Origin: Tricholoma matsutake
Lineage: Eukaryota > Basidiomycota > Agaricomycetes > Agaricales > Tricholomataceae
Length of the DNA: 64,000 nt
Direction: 5' to 3'
Assembly (NCBI GenBank): GCA_026075535.2
Contig: AP026541.1
Location: 8,742,001-8,806,000, forward strand
Both the position numbers and the translations under genes were made by a program. This document shows, piece by piece, positions 22,899 to 33,576 of the stretch (its first letter is position 1; the number at the start of each line of letters is the position of its first letter). The notes beneath the pieces were generated by a model. That model saw nothing but the letters and a program-made list of their open reading frames with translations. It was not told the DNA's origin and searched no databases.

Positions 22899-24927
22899 TG
22901 ATAGGTTGTCTCCTTGGCTCAAGGACTGATTCACCACTTTAGCATCATTCTAATCACATCAGCTAACTCCTATGATGTCCCAGATGCAGCGTGACCCAGT
23001 CTATCGATCACGATATCATATCGACCACGTCGAAACATCACCAGCGACATCAATTGTATCAAGAGCCCACATTGCACAACCTTAGGACTACCCCGAAAGT
23101 CCCTAAGATCCCCCTACACCACCATCGAACATCCCTGATCAACTTTGAACAGCCGCAACCGCAATCGAGCATTGTCGACCGTCGTCAACCATCGTCGAGC
23201 GTCATTGATCGATATCGAGAAACTATGAGTGACATCGGGCACTGCCTTCATTATCTAAATGGTGGAAGACCATGCACTAGGACATATTCCAACTCGTGCT
23301 CAAACCTGCTGATCATAGGTCAGCCTCGTTCCAAGTCCCTATCGTGCACAGAACCCGCTGGACGCATTATTGCGAGACTTAGCGCAGTTTATACACAAAG
23401 GACAGTCTCTTTTAGTTCTTTCCCTTTATTACTCTTTCATCATATGATATATATATCTTTCTTGTTCGGATTCCAGTCTCCTTTATGGCCTTGTGCCTTA
23501 ACTCATATCTTTTGCCTCATGTTCTACACATGTTTCTCATTCCATTTTAGGAAGTTTCTTTAAAACATATAAAACTCTGTAGTATCTACTTGGAAATAAC
23601 AAGAAATCATCTTCACATATCGTCTCGTATACAGTTCTAAGCATCCAATCAACTTTCTAAAACGATCTAAGTCTCTATGGGTTTTCTCGATCGACGAGAA
23701 ACCTCTGCAATCGTCGCGTAGTGTTTACAGGTCCAGTTCAGTCCAGTTTTTTATGTCTAAATGGGGCAACCGCAACCGCAACCGGTCAAAAACTGACCCA
23801 GATATTGCTGAACTGCAACTGGACCGCATAGGACCGGTCCATATCAGTCCATGGACCGAAAAAAACCAGTTTGAACCGACTTTTTGCTGTAAAATTTGTT
23901 GTACCAATATAACCCATATACTTCTCGACAACTATTAATTGGACTATCTTACCATTACACAAGCAGTTGGATATTGTAATTCCCCGGTGACAGGTCCAAC
24001 TTTTAAGAGATTTCATCAAGATCTGACAGAGATATGACCGAAACAAAGTACATTGTATTCCATGTTGTAGTTTGTAGTTTGTAGTTAGAACTTGTTAGGG
24101 CTGTTAAATGAATCAAATACACATGGTATAGATGTTTATGTATGTTATTCCTTTGCCTTGGATAATGTCCAATTGTGCCCAACATTTTTGTAGCACAAGG
24201 TATAAACAGTACAGTCACAGCTGCTCAAATGACATCAAAATACTCACATCAAAATGTATTTTGTCATATCTCTCTCAGTTCTCAACCGTTTTTGATGGTC
24301 CAGGGAGCGAAATTGAAGCCATTATGTGTGGGAATCAGGGAGTATAGTGTACGTGACCTATAAACCGGTTGAAACCGGTTCGGATCGGTTTTCATCAGTT
24401 CAATGATATTTGTCAAAGCAAAAGACTGGCAACTGGACTGCAAAAGACCGGTCCTATAAATAGCCACCTGACGAACTGGACTTTGGTTCAGTTCAGTCCG
24501 GTTTCGGTCTTTTTCCGGTTCGTAGGACCGGACCTTTAAACACTATCGTCGTGTCCTTGATCCTCCCTTGATCCTCTCATCATTAGCTCTAGCAACCCTT
24601 CCAACACTTCATAGCCATTTGCCGCACCCTTCATATACTATCGACCTATCGAAAGGTCCCCAGAAGTCACATATCAACCATTGACGATAAACTCGTTTGC
24701 TGTCGATCTCGTCGATTGCCCTCGATATCGATTGATACTTGATCGGACCGCGCTGAACGCCTTCGTCTCTCATAACACTACCTTCATGACTAGTACCAAC
24801 TGGTCATCTTTCCATTGGTTGGGCCATGAACATTCAGAACGACTCACAACCTTCCTCTGACTCATCACAAATATCATCGATTGCCTCATCGGCAGTTTAG
24901 GTGGTTTTCCCGGGTTGAGTATCATCA
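22899..24927 (+). repeat. G1-B 3' LTR (interrupted by hAT-like element 2)
   Basis: LTR pieces 22899-23718 and 24554-24927 together give 1194 bp with one TSD copy, the same length as the 5' LTR. The interruption is hAT-like element 2. A 190-aa open frame at 22991-23563 is LTR sequence, not a recognisable gene. Confidence 0.9.
23719..24545. mobile_element. hAT-like non-autonomous DNA transposon 2
   Basis: An 827-bp insertion flanked by TCGTCGCG (23711-23718) and TCGTCGTG (24546-24553), an 8-bp TSD with one CpG transition. The ends read TAGTGTTTACAGGTCC and, inward from the right, TAGTGTTTAAAGGTCC (15 of 16). Subterminal CCAGTT, AACCGG and CCGGTT words are dense on both sides. No transposase. 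Its TIR is clearly related to hAT-like element 1 (TAGTGTTTAAAAGTCC), so both probably used the same or related transposases. Confidence 0.85.
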
Positions 24928-25213
24928 ACGGTGTTTTCTTTAGCAGCTGCAGCCTTGCACAAGACATCATTCTCAGCTGATGATGGTGTCAGGAATGTAC
25001 GAAGGAGAAAAATGGTGACTGCACCCTTTAGTCCCTTCAACTGAGCCTCCAAGGTTTTTACTGCTGTCCCTAGTCAAGTGTAGCACAGTAAGCAATAATG
25101 TCTCAATGCAAAATAGTGAAACACTAACCTCCCACTTTCTTTGCAAGAGAGCTCGACGCCGACTTCACCTTACCACCTTGCTTGGATTTCTTAGACACTG
25201 AAGTTTTTGCCAT
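24928..25213 (-). pseudogene. Host-type gene X, 5' part (split by G1-B)
   Basis: Start ATG at 25211-25213. Exon 1 (25129-25213) begins MAKTSVSKKSKQGGKVKSAS, very basic. A 59-nt GT-AG intron (25070-25128) follows. Exon 2 (to 24928) encodes VKTLEAQLKGLKGAVTIFLL and ends KAAAAKENT at the G1-B insertion. With one TSD copy removed, the frame reads directly into 13723 and below (…VMMIPQPPRGSG). No function assigned. A nuclear or nucleic-acid-binding role is only suggested by the basic N-terminus and acidic C-terminus. Confidence 0.65.
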
Positions 25214-25379
25214 GGGGATTGGTAGGTAACAACACACTCTTAAGGACTCAACAAAGGATAAGATCCATGTATAGTCTATGCACTGCAGAGGCAAACCACA
25301 AGATAAGTCTTCTGGTGCAAGGGTCAGAAAAACTAGAAGTTGAGGACCACATTTTGTGCAGAGGACAACTTGAATGTTC

Positions 25380-25885
25380 CTGGAAATAATGACAGGATGT
25401 GATCAATGCATTCAGGGGGACACATTTCATGTAGACTGGACTTAATGTATGGGGCAGCTCATTGCTCAAGGCCAGAGCTTGTGTGTTGGGAGCAGGAGGT
25501 GCTGCAAAGACAGGGATGCAATTAACACATTCAGGGCGATGAATTTCTATAGACTAGACTTAATGTATGGGTGGAAATTGTGCTCATTGCTTGGGGCTGG
25601 AGCTTGGGCATTGGGTAAGAGAGTGGGCACAAAGCCAGGGATGCAATTAACATGTTCAGGGGATGCATTTTGCTAGGCTGGATTTGGGTTCAAAGTACAT
25701 GGCGACTCTCATTGCTCTAGGCCAGAGCTTGGGCATTGGGTAAGGGAGTGGGCGCAAAGCCAGGGATGCAATTAACATGTTCAGGGGATTCATTTTGCTA
25801 GACTGGATTTGGGCTCAAAGTATGCGGCGACTCTCACTGCTCTAGGCCGGACCTTGGGTGAACAATGTTAGTTGATGGTATCAGA
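25380..25885. repeat. ~125-bp tandem repeat, about four units
   Basis: Units carry AAAGCCAGGGATGCAATTAA, then a TTCAGGGGA-type word, TAGACTGGA and CTCATTGCT. They start near 25384, 25506, 25631 and 25756 (spacings 122, 125, 125). The later two units are nearly identical. The array lies about 170 bp upstream of the gene X start codon. Confidence 0.8.
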
Positions 25886-26659
25886 AGCTAATGGATGCAA
25901 ATAACATAAATGCACAGGGAGACATTACATTGCTAGCGTTCCGGATCTTCAACTTGGTGTGGGTGGTCATGCGGGTAGACTAACAAAACCTGCAATATAT
26001 AAAGTAGGTTACAAGTCAGGAAATCCACAGTGCAATAGAATGTCCACAAACCAGAAATTCCCCCACATTCACCCTGCTATTCACCATCGTGTTGGGAGCA
26101 TTATTAGCATCAGTGATGGCACCTCCAATGTTGAGGAAAGTCTGACGGAACCAGACACAGAGCTTGAAAGTTATATGGTGGAGAACCAACTTGGCCTACT
26201 GGAGAATAGGGTGTGGGTTGACTGTCCTGATGTCTCCAATGTCTCAGGTAAGCACTGGTTTGTCTGCAGGCAAATGGAAGCTGAAGACTCCACATAGATA
26301 CCAGACAAGCCAGCCCAGTCCCTAACGGGGATGTAGATGTCAGTACCCAACCATCAGAACAAAAGGTATGCAAAGATACTTACTTGATAGGTTGGTTGCC
26401 ATGACATACCATCAGAAATACAGGAGAATGTCACAATCCAGATCTACATTGATAATAGCCACCTAGTGAACCCAGTCTTCAACATGAATGTCCAACGAGT
26501 AAAGAAGCAGGGCAGAAAGCAATGGGACAAGAGAAAGAAAGATGACAAGAGAAAGAAAGATGACAACAGTGGGCAGAATAAGCAGTGGAAAGTAATTATA
26601 ACAGGCACATAGGATAAATTATAGAGTATCTAAATATTCTATGCTTCATAAAAACTTGA
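25886..26659. other. Unassigned stretch between gene X and the Spt5-like gene
   Basis: A 112-codon plus-strand open frame (25959-26297, MGGHAGRLTKPAIYK...) and an opposite frame are present, but neither shows a recognisable domain. A short direct repeat GACAAGAGAAAGAAAGAT occurs twice near 26527-26562. It may hold the 5' end of a lost gene; I cannot support one. Confidence 0.4.
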
Positions 26660-28706
26660 TCACTTATCTGCATGCATCTTCCTCGCCTCCTTGTGAAGAC
26701 CAGACATCAGTCCATCGTTCCATTGTTTTTCCTCCTTCGTCTCATGGCCGACACACAGTTTATCAGCACTGAACTCCAAGCATTCCTCCGAGAGACTTCC
26801 TTGACCATCCTCCATCTGATGGATAACAGCCACCATAACAATTGGTTGACCATCTTTGTATCGATGGTGGATTCGGCGAACATTTTTGCCACAGTGCTCA
26901 CCATCAATCACAACAAGTGGCCCATTGTCGCGCATCAGGTGAGGGTGCTTGGGAGAAACCTGTTCCGGAGGTAAGAATCCTGATGTCTTGTAGTGCGAGA
27001 ACTGGATGGATAGTTGCCCAGATACTTGCATAATTGTAACAGCCACTTCCTTATCTTTATGTTCTCCACCTGTAACCGATACCTTCATTTTTGCACCAGT
27101 AAGTCGCGAGTCTAGTAGAGGGTGCACTGGACATTGCTGCTGTGGGGAGATAGGCAGCTGATGAGAAGAGGAAGCCAACTTGATCTCTGGGAAATCAGAG
27201 AGGGGAGTCCATGGAGTCTGTGATGATGGATTCCAAGCGGGCGATGAGAGAATGTAATTCGGCATAGGGGTACAACTACCACCATCAGCTGGGGTTCACC
27301 AGGGTGCTGGAGCCCTCGCAGGATGTCTCAGAAGAGGTTTGAAGAGGTCACTTGAAGACGGGGCAAAATCGTATAAGTGGGGACTGGAACTCAAAGGAAT
27401 TTAGTCACAATGCCCGCCGACAGAAATTAGAGTAACATACGATACTTCCACAACGTCGTCATAGTCCAAAACCTCAGTTTTGAATGGATGGGCAGGGTTA
27501 ATGTGGGTGAACTGAGCAGTTATTCTGAGGCCACTTAAATTGTCCTGCAGAGGCAGAACATCCTTGACGGTTGCATGATAACCCTTCATTGGATGCTTGA
27601 CCTTGCAGACAGCGACTTCCGTTTTGATCCATGGTGCGCGCTCTAATGGATCTGATGCGAATGGACAGGTTGGGTGGGCAATGAGCAGATCTGCTGATGT
27701 ACTGCTTGACATAGACTGTTGCTTCATAAATGTGAGTGGTGGGTCAATAACCTTGACCCAATTTATATGGACATGGTGTCCCTGGTAAAGGTTGATTAGT
27801 GGTTGGTTGCAAAAGTTTGGCCATGTACCTACCATTAGGATATTGTGAAGCACTCCACCATGTAGGCCGCCCCTTCCAACAGCTGTTATGCCACCACTTA
27901 TTTCTTGGCATTCAGACCATTCAGCGATCTGAACACTTTCAAATTCATCACCACTAATTTCTACTATCCATCCTTTTTCTCCACAGAGAGCTCCACTTAT
28001 CACTTTGGCAAAGTCACCTATGGCAACATACTTTCTCAAATTGGACCAAGGGACATTCGCTATGCCCTTGCCATCCTCAAGATCCACCTCCACTGAATGA
28101 GGATGCATGGCTTTAATAATGCCTTGCTTTTCTGAGGGCTTAATGGCTACCACATGTTCACCTTCAGAAAATTTCCATTCTGAAGGGCAAGGGAATGTCG
28201 TGTTCATGATGTCTGGGTGAGGGGCCTTTTTAAACTCATAAAATGTACTACTAGGCATGGAGACAGAGGTAGACAAGACTGAATGGTGGTGGAATGTCCT
28301 AACTTCAAGAGTGTGCTCGAACTTATGACCCAAGATGGTCCACCATGAATTGTCCTCCCCTTTCTGGAATTGTGTGATGCCGTGGTTCCTCACAAAGTTC
28401 ATCACCATGTCCTTGGTAAACAGGTGGGGGTCAGCGTGGGTACCAGGTCATTTCCTTTTCCTGGAAGAAGAACCAACCATGGGAGGGGAAGGGAAGCGAG
28501 GAACTAAAAGAAGGGTGATTTGACCCCAGTTCTTGATGGACTGAACATAGCCTACATCCCCTTTGTACAACCCACAGCGGATGGTAACCCAATCTCCAAC
28601 AGAGGGGTACCTTTCATCATCCATATCCAATAGCATAGTCCACTCTTCCATGTCAATCGCCCCAAAACCCTCTTGTGGGTGAATAAGTTGTGGGTTAGAA
28701 TGTAGC
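26660..28706 (-). pseudogene. Spt5-like gene, 3' part (KOW regions and C-terminal tail)
   Basis: Downstream part of a gene whose NGN-type exons lie at 49496-50123, beyond the G2-a nest. Spt5 is a transcription elongation factor that binds RNA polymerase II through NGN and KOW domains. In one frame: a KOW-like GDWVTIRCGLYKGDVGYVQ (about 28540-28597), a second GDFAKVISGALCGEKGWIVE (about 27960-28020), a further region WIKTEVAVCKVKHPMKG, and a tail with SPAWNPSSQTPW (about 27210-27245) like the Spt5 C-terminal repeat region. Three in-frame stops: TGA 28448-28450, TAA 27401-27403, TGA 27296-27298; both TGAs fit CGA decay. Probably an extra, divergent Spt5 paralogue rather than the essential gene. 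Confidence 0.7.
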
Positions 28707-28916
28707 TATAAGGGCAACCTCAGCCTCTAGCAAAGGGAAATCCGAAGTTAAAATTATGCTACATAATACAGGGATTGGGGGCACACCTAGCAAAGGGAAA
28801 TCCAAAGAGAAAACTCTAAAGATCCCTTTGCCAGTGCCCAGTATATGTGAAAACTGCAAAAATCAAATAATAACTAAAAATAGAAAAGGCAGAGATAGGC
28901 TGATCAAGGCTGCCGC

Positions 28917-30145
28917 TGATAGGTTGTCTCCTCGGCTCAAAGGCCGATTCACCATTTTGACCACATTCTAATCACATTGGATAACTCGCACGAGGTCCCA
29001 GAAGCAGTGCGACCACTCCCGACCAAGTCTACCAAGCACGATATCGCATCGAACACGATCGAGCATCGTTGAACGCAGTTGAGCATCATGTCAAACGCAA
29101 TTGAGCATCATGTCAAACACAATCGAGCATCATGTCAAACACGGTCGAGCATCGTATCGAATGCGATTGAACATCGTCAAACATCATCGAGCATCGCGAG
29201 CATTGTCGAACGCGGTCAAGCATCGTATTGAACGCGATTGAACATTGTCAAGCATCATCGAGCATTATCGATCAATATTGAGAGACTGCGAGCGACATTG
29301 GGTGCCACATTTGTTATCTATATGGTGGAATAACATGCGCCAGGAAGTATTCCAACTCGTGCTCAAACTTGCTGATAGTAGGTCAGCCTCGTTCCAAGTC
29401 CCTATCGCGCACAGAACCCGCTGGATGCATTATGGCAAGACTTAGCGCAGTTTATACACAAAGGACAGTCCCCTTTTAGTTCTATACCCCTTATTACTCT
29501 TTCATCATATGATATATATCTTTCTTGTTCGGATTCCAGTCTCCTTTTTGGCCTTGTGCCTTAACTCATATCTTTTGCCTCATGTTCTACACATGTTCTC
29601 TAGCCTTTTTAGGTACTTTCTTTATTTTATATAAAAAGATGTACTAGATACAAAGAAAGAACAAGAAAGTCGTTATCTTCCTCCCAGATCACAGTGATTT
29701 GAGAGTACAGTTTAGTCTTATTCAGTCCGAAGTTTGATGTTTTATGCTAAACTTCCTTGAAATTCCTCGAAATTCCTTGCATTATGCTATTTTTGCTCTC
29801 GCTTCCCTCGATTAGCCTTTTTGTCACTTCTACTACTCGTCTAGTCCCCCGATCTTGCATCTGAACATATCTGCACACTCGAAATTCCTCGAAACCTCTT
29901 TGAAAAATATCATGACATCTCACAAAGCATCGTGACATCTATCACGACATCTTGAAAATCATTGCAAAGTCTCGAAACACATTCTTTTAGCCTCGAACTG
30001 CTTTGACAAGCAGTTGTTTTATGACTATTTGACAGTCGGTCTGACAGGTGACATCTAGAGGGCCTCGCATCCTTCCTCTGACTCATGTTATACCATCCGA
30101 AGCCTTTTGTGGGTTTTGTTTGGGTTTCCGGGTTGAGCATCATCA
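28917..30145 (+). repeat. G1-D 5' LTR
   Basis: 1229 bp, from TGATAGGTTG to GCATCATCA. About 97 bp longer than the 3' LTR, mainly because of extra copies of a GAGCATCATGTCAAAC-type unit near 29085-29150 and an extra block near 29925-29960. Confidence 0.9.
29040..29280 (+). repeat. GAGCATCR minisatellite in the G1-D LTR
   Basis: About ten units of roughly 18-24 bp built on GAGCATC followed by GT/ATGTC and AAAC/GAAC. The 3' LTR has fewer units (32355-32515), and the G1-B/C LTRs have only a short version. Not a CRISPR array: the spacing is irregular and there are no unique spacers. Confidence 0.75.
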
Positions 30146-30148
30146 TTT

Positions 30149-30166
30149 TGGAGCCCACCACGAGGG
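30149..30166 (+). other. G1-D primer binding site
   Basis: TGGAGCCCACCACGAGGG lies three bases after the 5' LTR, one base different from G1-B. Confidence 0.65.
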
Positions 30167-30349
30167 CTTTCTAGATCAGTTCATCGTCGGACCTCCCCAC
30201 TTTTCCACCACCAATTTTTTCGGCCTTTGGCTCAAGGAAGCTTGACAATTTCAATTTCGCATTGAACTCATAGCGCCTCCGACCCTCCTGAACAACCAGG
30301 AGGTCTCGATACAGTATCTCGACCATCAATAATATCATTTCGCACTCTT

Positions 30350-31984
30350 TTGCCCCTCGCATTTACTATTTCGCTACCATCTTCGACTTCTAAACACACA
30401 AAACCCGATATCGCACGAATTTCGACTTTGCAGCCCCCGAAATCTACTTCGAACATGTCGATGTCCTTTATGCCAGCTCATGGCCATTCTACATCTCTGA
30501 CATTCGATCCGAAACAGCCTAAAGAGCTACGAAAATACTTCAAAGAGCTCGAATTTCTCTTTCCAACTTGCAGTATTACAGATCATGACTTAAAGAAGAA
30601 GCACGCTTGCAGATACGTCGACATTGATTCTTGCGAACTCTGGGAATCACTTCCAAAGTACCAGCCCGGCACCTTGTTTAGCGCATTTCGCATTGCAGTA
30701 CACAAGTTCTATCCCAGATCAGAAGATGAACGTAAATACAGCATTTTGGACATGGATACTCTCATTTGCGAACAGCTTCGCATCGGTATCTTTGACTCGA
30801 ACAATCTAGGAGTTTATTATAGGTCATTCTACAACATTACAAATTTTCTTCGCTCGAAAGAGAGAATTTCAGAAGCCGAACAAAGTCGAGCTTTTGTTCA
30901 AGGGTTTCGAACGGATTTATGGACTCAAATTGCACATTGTCTCGAAGTTAAGTTCCCAGATCATTATCCCGATGACCCATACACTCTGAACAACATCCAC
31001 GATGCCGCGAAATTTATTATAGCATCCTCAAACTTGTATTCCATTCCCCAGCAATCGATCTTGACCTCAAATTCATCATTGCCTAGTGCTCCGATCAACT
31101 CCGGAGATATTTTGCACATTTTCGAACATTTCACATCGAACGTCGCATCGGTTTTTGCAGCGTCGCATCCCACCAGAACAGCATCCGAAATTTCTGTTCC
31201 GACCTCGTTCTTTGCCAATATTGCACCTTCGATAGCTTCAAACTCAATGGTTGATGTTACCCATCACAGCATGCACATCTCGGACAACATAGAAGCTCAT
31301 ATCGCATCGCTCGAATGGGAACTAGCTCTTGAAAAAGAGCTTGCGCTTGAATGAGAAATTTTTGCACTTCGAAATTGTCATGTCGCGCCTCGCAGTCTTC
31401 TTCGCATAGCTCCAACTTCATCGCACATGTCCGCACCAGTTTCATCTTCAATAAATTCGCCTTTGCCTATTGCACCAATTGTAGCAGCCTCGACAATTTC
31501 GACATCATCATCCAAAGAACGCAAAATTTTTGAATTACCGTTTTCGACTGCAACTCGCCCTCCGACACCATTTTCACCTCCGCAATCTAGCTCAATCGTG
31601 CCTCCGATATTCTCATCGTATGCGTCCTCATCATCGCCCACTTCGACCTCGATTTCGCATTCACCACTCCCAATATTTTCATCCTCAATCTCATCGTCTG
31701 TGCCCTTGTCCATTTCATCATCTATTTCGACATCGCGTTTGCCCTCATATATTTCGCGACCAGTTTCATGTTCACCTTTGCCCTCAAAGTCCAATATAGC
31801 ACTCAAAGTTCCCTATCCATCGTATATCCATAGTCCTCAGCTTGCAACCCTTGTCGTCATCCCCGAAATCTTCATTACATCCATCATCGACCACAGTTTC
31901 GTCGACCTCGTTTTCGATCCCTCGATCTTTCATTTGAACTATATTCGACTAGTTCCTCGACCCGATTATAGTGATCATGGTTAG
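30350..31984 (+). pseudogene. G1-D gag-like protein with low-complexity tail
   Basis: One reading frame of 545 codons interrupted by a single TGA (31352-31354, in ELALE-stop-EIFALR, where CGA is likely ancestral). Residues about 45-230 match the G1 capsid block closely: FDPKQPKELRKYFKELEFLF, KKHACRYVDIDSCELWESLP and EAEQSRAFVQGFRTDLWTQI. Instead of the zinc knuckle and pol, the protein continues with two short acidic helices and about 180 Ser/Thr/Pro-rich residues, ending RPDYSDHG. No CCHC motif is present. It could package its own RNA or co-assemble with G1 capsids (inference). The chosen start is the first ATG of the frame; upstream in-frame sequence is also open for some distance. Confidence 0.75.
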
Positions 31985-32216
31985 CATTGTCGACATCGAT
32001 CAAATTTGCCTATTTCCTTTCTCGTCTTTTTCATTTCAACTTCATTCTATTTATCGAACTCATCTTCACCATGCTCGACATTCTTCAATTAGCCTTGATG
32101 GCTTTTATTTCAGCTTCGACACTCCATTTCACATCAATTTAATTTGATCTTATTTGATTTACCTTCGCAGTTCAATCGACTGACCGGGACGGTCAGTATT
32201 TTAGTCAGGGGGAGGA

Positions 32217-33348
32217 TGATAGGTTGTCTCCTTGGCTCAAAGGCCGATTCACTGTTTTGACCACATTCTAATCACATCGGATAACTCGCATGAGGTCCCA
32301 GAAGCAGTGCGACCACTCCCAACCAAGTCTACCAAGCACGATATCACATCAAACGTGATCGAGCATCGTCGAACACAGTCGAGCATCATGTCGAATGCGA
32401 TCGAACATCGTCGAACATCATTGAGCATCGCGAGCATTGTCAAATGCAGTCGAGCATCCTATCAAATGCGATCAAACATCGTCAAGCATCGTCAAGCATC
32501 GTCAAGTGTTATCGATTGATATCGAGAGACTGCGAGCGACATTGGGCACCACATTTGTTATCTATATGGTGGAATAACATGCACCAGGAAGTATTCCAAC
32601 TCATGCTCAAACTTGCTGATAGTAGGTCAGCCTCGTTCCAAGTCCCTATCGTGCACAGAACCCGCTGGATGCATTATTGCAAGACTTTATACACAAAGGA
32701 CAGTCCCCTTTTAGTTCTATACCCCTTATTACTCTTTCATCATATGATATATATCTTTCTTGTTCGGATTCCAGTCTCCTTTTTGGCCTTGTGCCTTAAC
32801 TCATATCTTTTGCCTCATGTTCTACACATGTTCTCTAGCCTTTTTAGGTACTTTCTTTATTTTATATAAAAAGATGTACTAGATACAAAGAAAGAACAAG
32901 AAAGTCGTCATCTTCCTCCCAAATCACAGTGATTTGAGAGTACAGTTTAGTCTTATTCAGTCTGAAGTTTGGTGTTTTACACTAAACTTCCTCAAAATTC
33001 CTCAAAATTCCTCGCATTACACTATTTTTGCTCTCGCTTCCCTCGATTAGCCTTTTTGTCACTTCTACTACTTGTCTAGTCCCCCGATCTTGTGTCCAAA
33101 CACATCTGCACACTCAAAATTCCTTGAAACCTCTTTGAAAAATATCGCGACATCTCAAAAATCATCGCAAAGTCTCGAAACACATTCTTTTAGCCTTGAA
33201 CTGCTTTGACAAGCAGTTGTTTTATGACTATTTGACAGTCAGTCTGACAGGTGACATCTAGAGGGCCTCGCATCCTTCCTCTGACTCATGTTATACTATC
33301 TGAAGCCTTTTGTGGGTTTTGTTTGGGTTTCCAGGTTGAGCATCATCA
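32217..33348 (+). repeat. G1-D 3' LTR
   Basis: 1132 bp, preceded by the purine tract AGGGGGAGGA. It differs from the 5' LTR by indels in the minisatellite and by many CpG-type transitions, so the insertion is not recent. Confidence 0.9.
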
Positions 33349-33576
33349 CCGCATGACATAATAACAAGGGGTAGATGTTGGAAGGGTACTCCATCTCTAA
33401 ATATAAAACTGTCAACATGCACAAATGTGATAGAAAGGGAAATTAGTAATAAAATAAGGGAAAAATCATAGAAAATGAAGAATAGAAGGAAACAAGGTGA
33501 GAAAAAATATAGGATGAACGTAAAAAATAGGAGAAACACATGGGACACCCTCTAGTCCCCTTACATCACCCCCCCT

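Larger units (their letters stand above)
13728..24927 (+). mobile_element. G1-B: Ty3/gypsy LTR retrotransposon with antisense accessory gene
   Basis: An 11.2-kb element with two 1194-bp LTRs (the 3' one after subtracting the nested hAT-like element and its TSD), tRNA-type PBS, PPT, gag-pro-RT-RNase H-integrase on the plus strand, and a spliced antisense gene between pol and the 3' LTR. The flanks are ATGG (13724-13727) and ACGG (24928-24931), a 4-bp TSD with one CpG-type transition. The LTRs start TGATAGG and end ATCATCA. The coding region is rich in CGA codons but already has several TGA stops. It interrupts host-type gene X. Confidence 0.9.
28917..33348 (+). mobile_element. G1-D: gag-only, non-autonomous LTR element
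   Basis: A 4432-bp element with LTRs 28917-30145 (1229 bp) and 32217-33348 (1132 bp), PBS, PPT and a perfect 4-bp TSD CCGC (28913-28916 and 33349-33352). The LTRs share the G1 start (TGATAGGTTGTCTCC) and end (TTGAGCATCATCA) plus large internal blocks. The only coding sequence is a gag-like frame. There is no protease, RT, RNase H or integrase in the 2.07-kb interior. Shared PBS, PPT and LTR ends imply mobilisation by full G1 elements. Confidence 0.9.
28707..33565 (-). repeat. G2-a 3' LTR (interrupted by G1-D)
   Basis: LTR pieces 28707-28916 and 33353-33565 add to 423 bp and match the 49074-49495 LTR. The split is at GCTG-CCGC-ATGACAT. The intact paralogue reads GCTGCTGCATGACAT at 49276-49290. 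Confidence 0.9.

Noticed and set aside
22991..23563. 190-codon open frame, with related frames at 14111-14392 and 35847-36218
   Set aside because: It lies entirely inside G1 LTRs. Conservation among copies follows from LTR identity, and no domain is seen.
29040..29280. Possible CRISPR-like array
   Set aside because: Units are irregular, partly overlapping in sequence and without unique spacers. It is a minisatellite in an LTR of a eukaryotic element.
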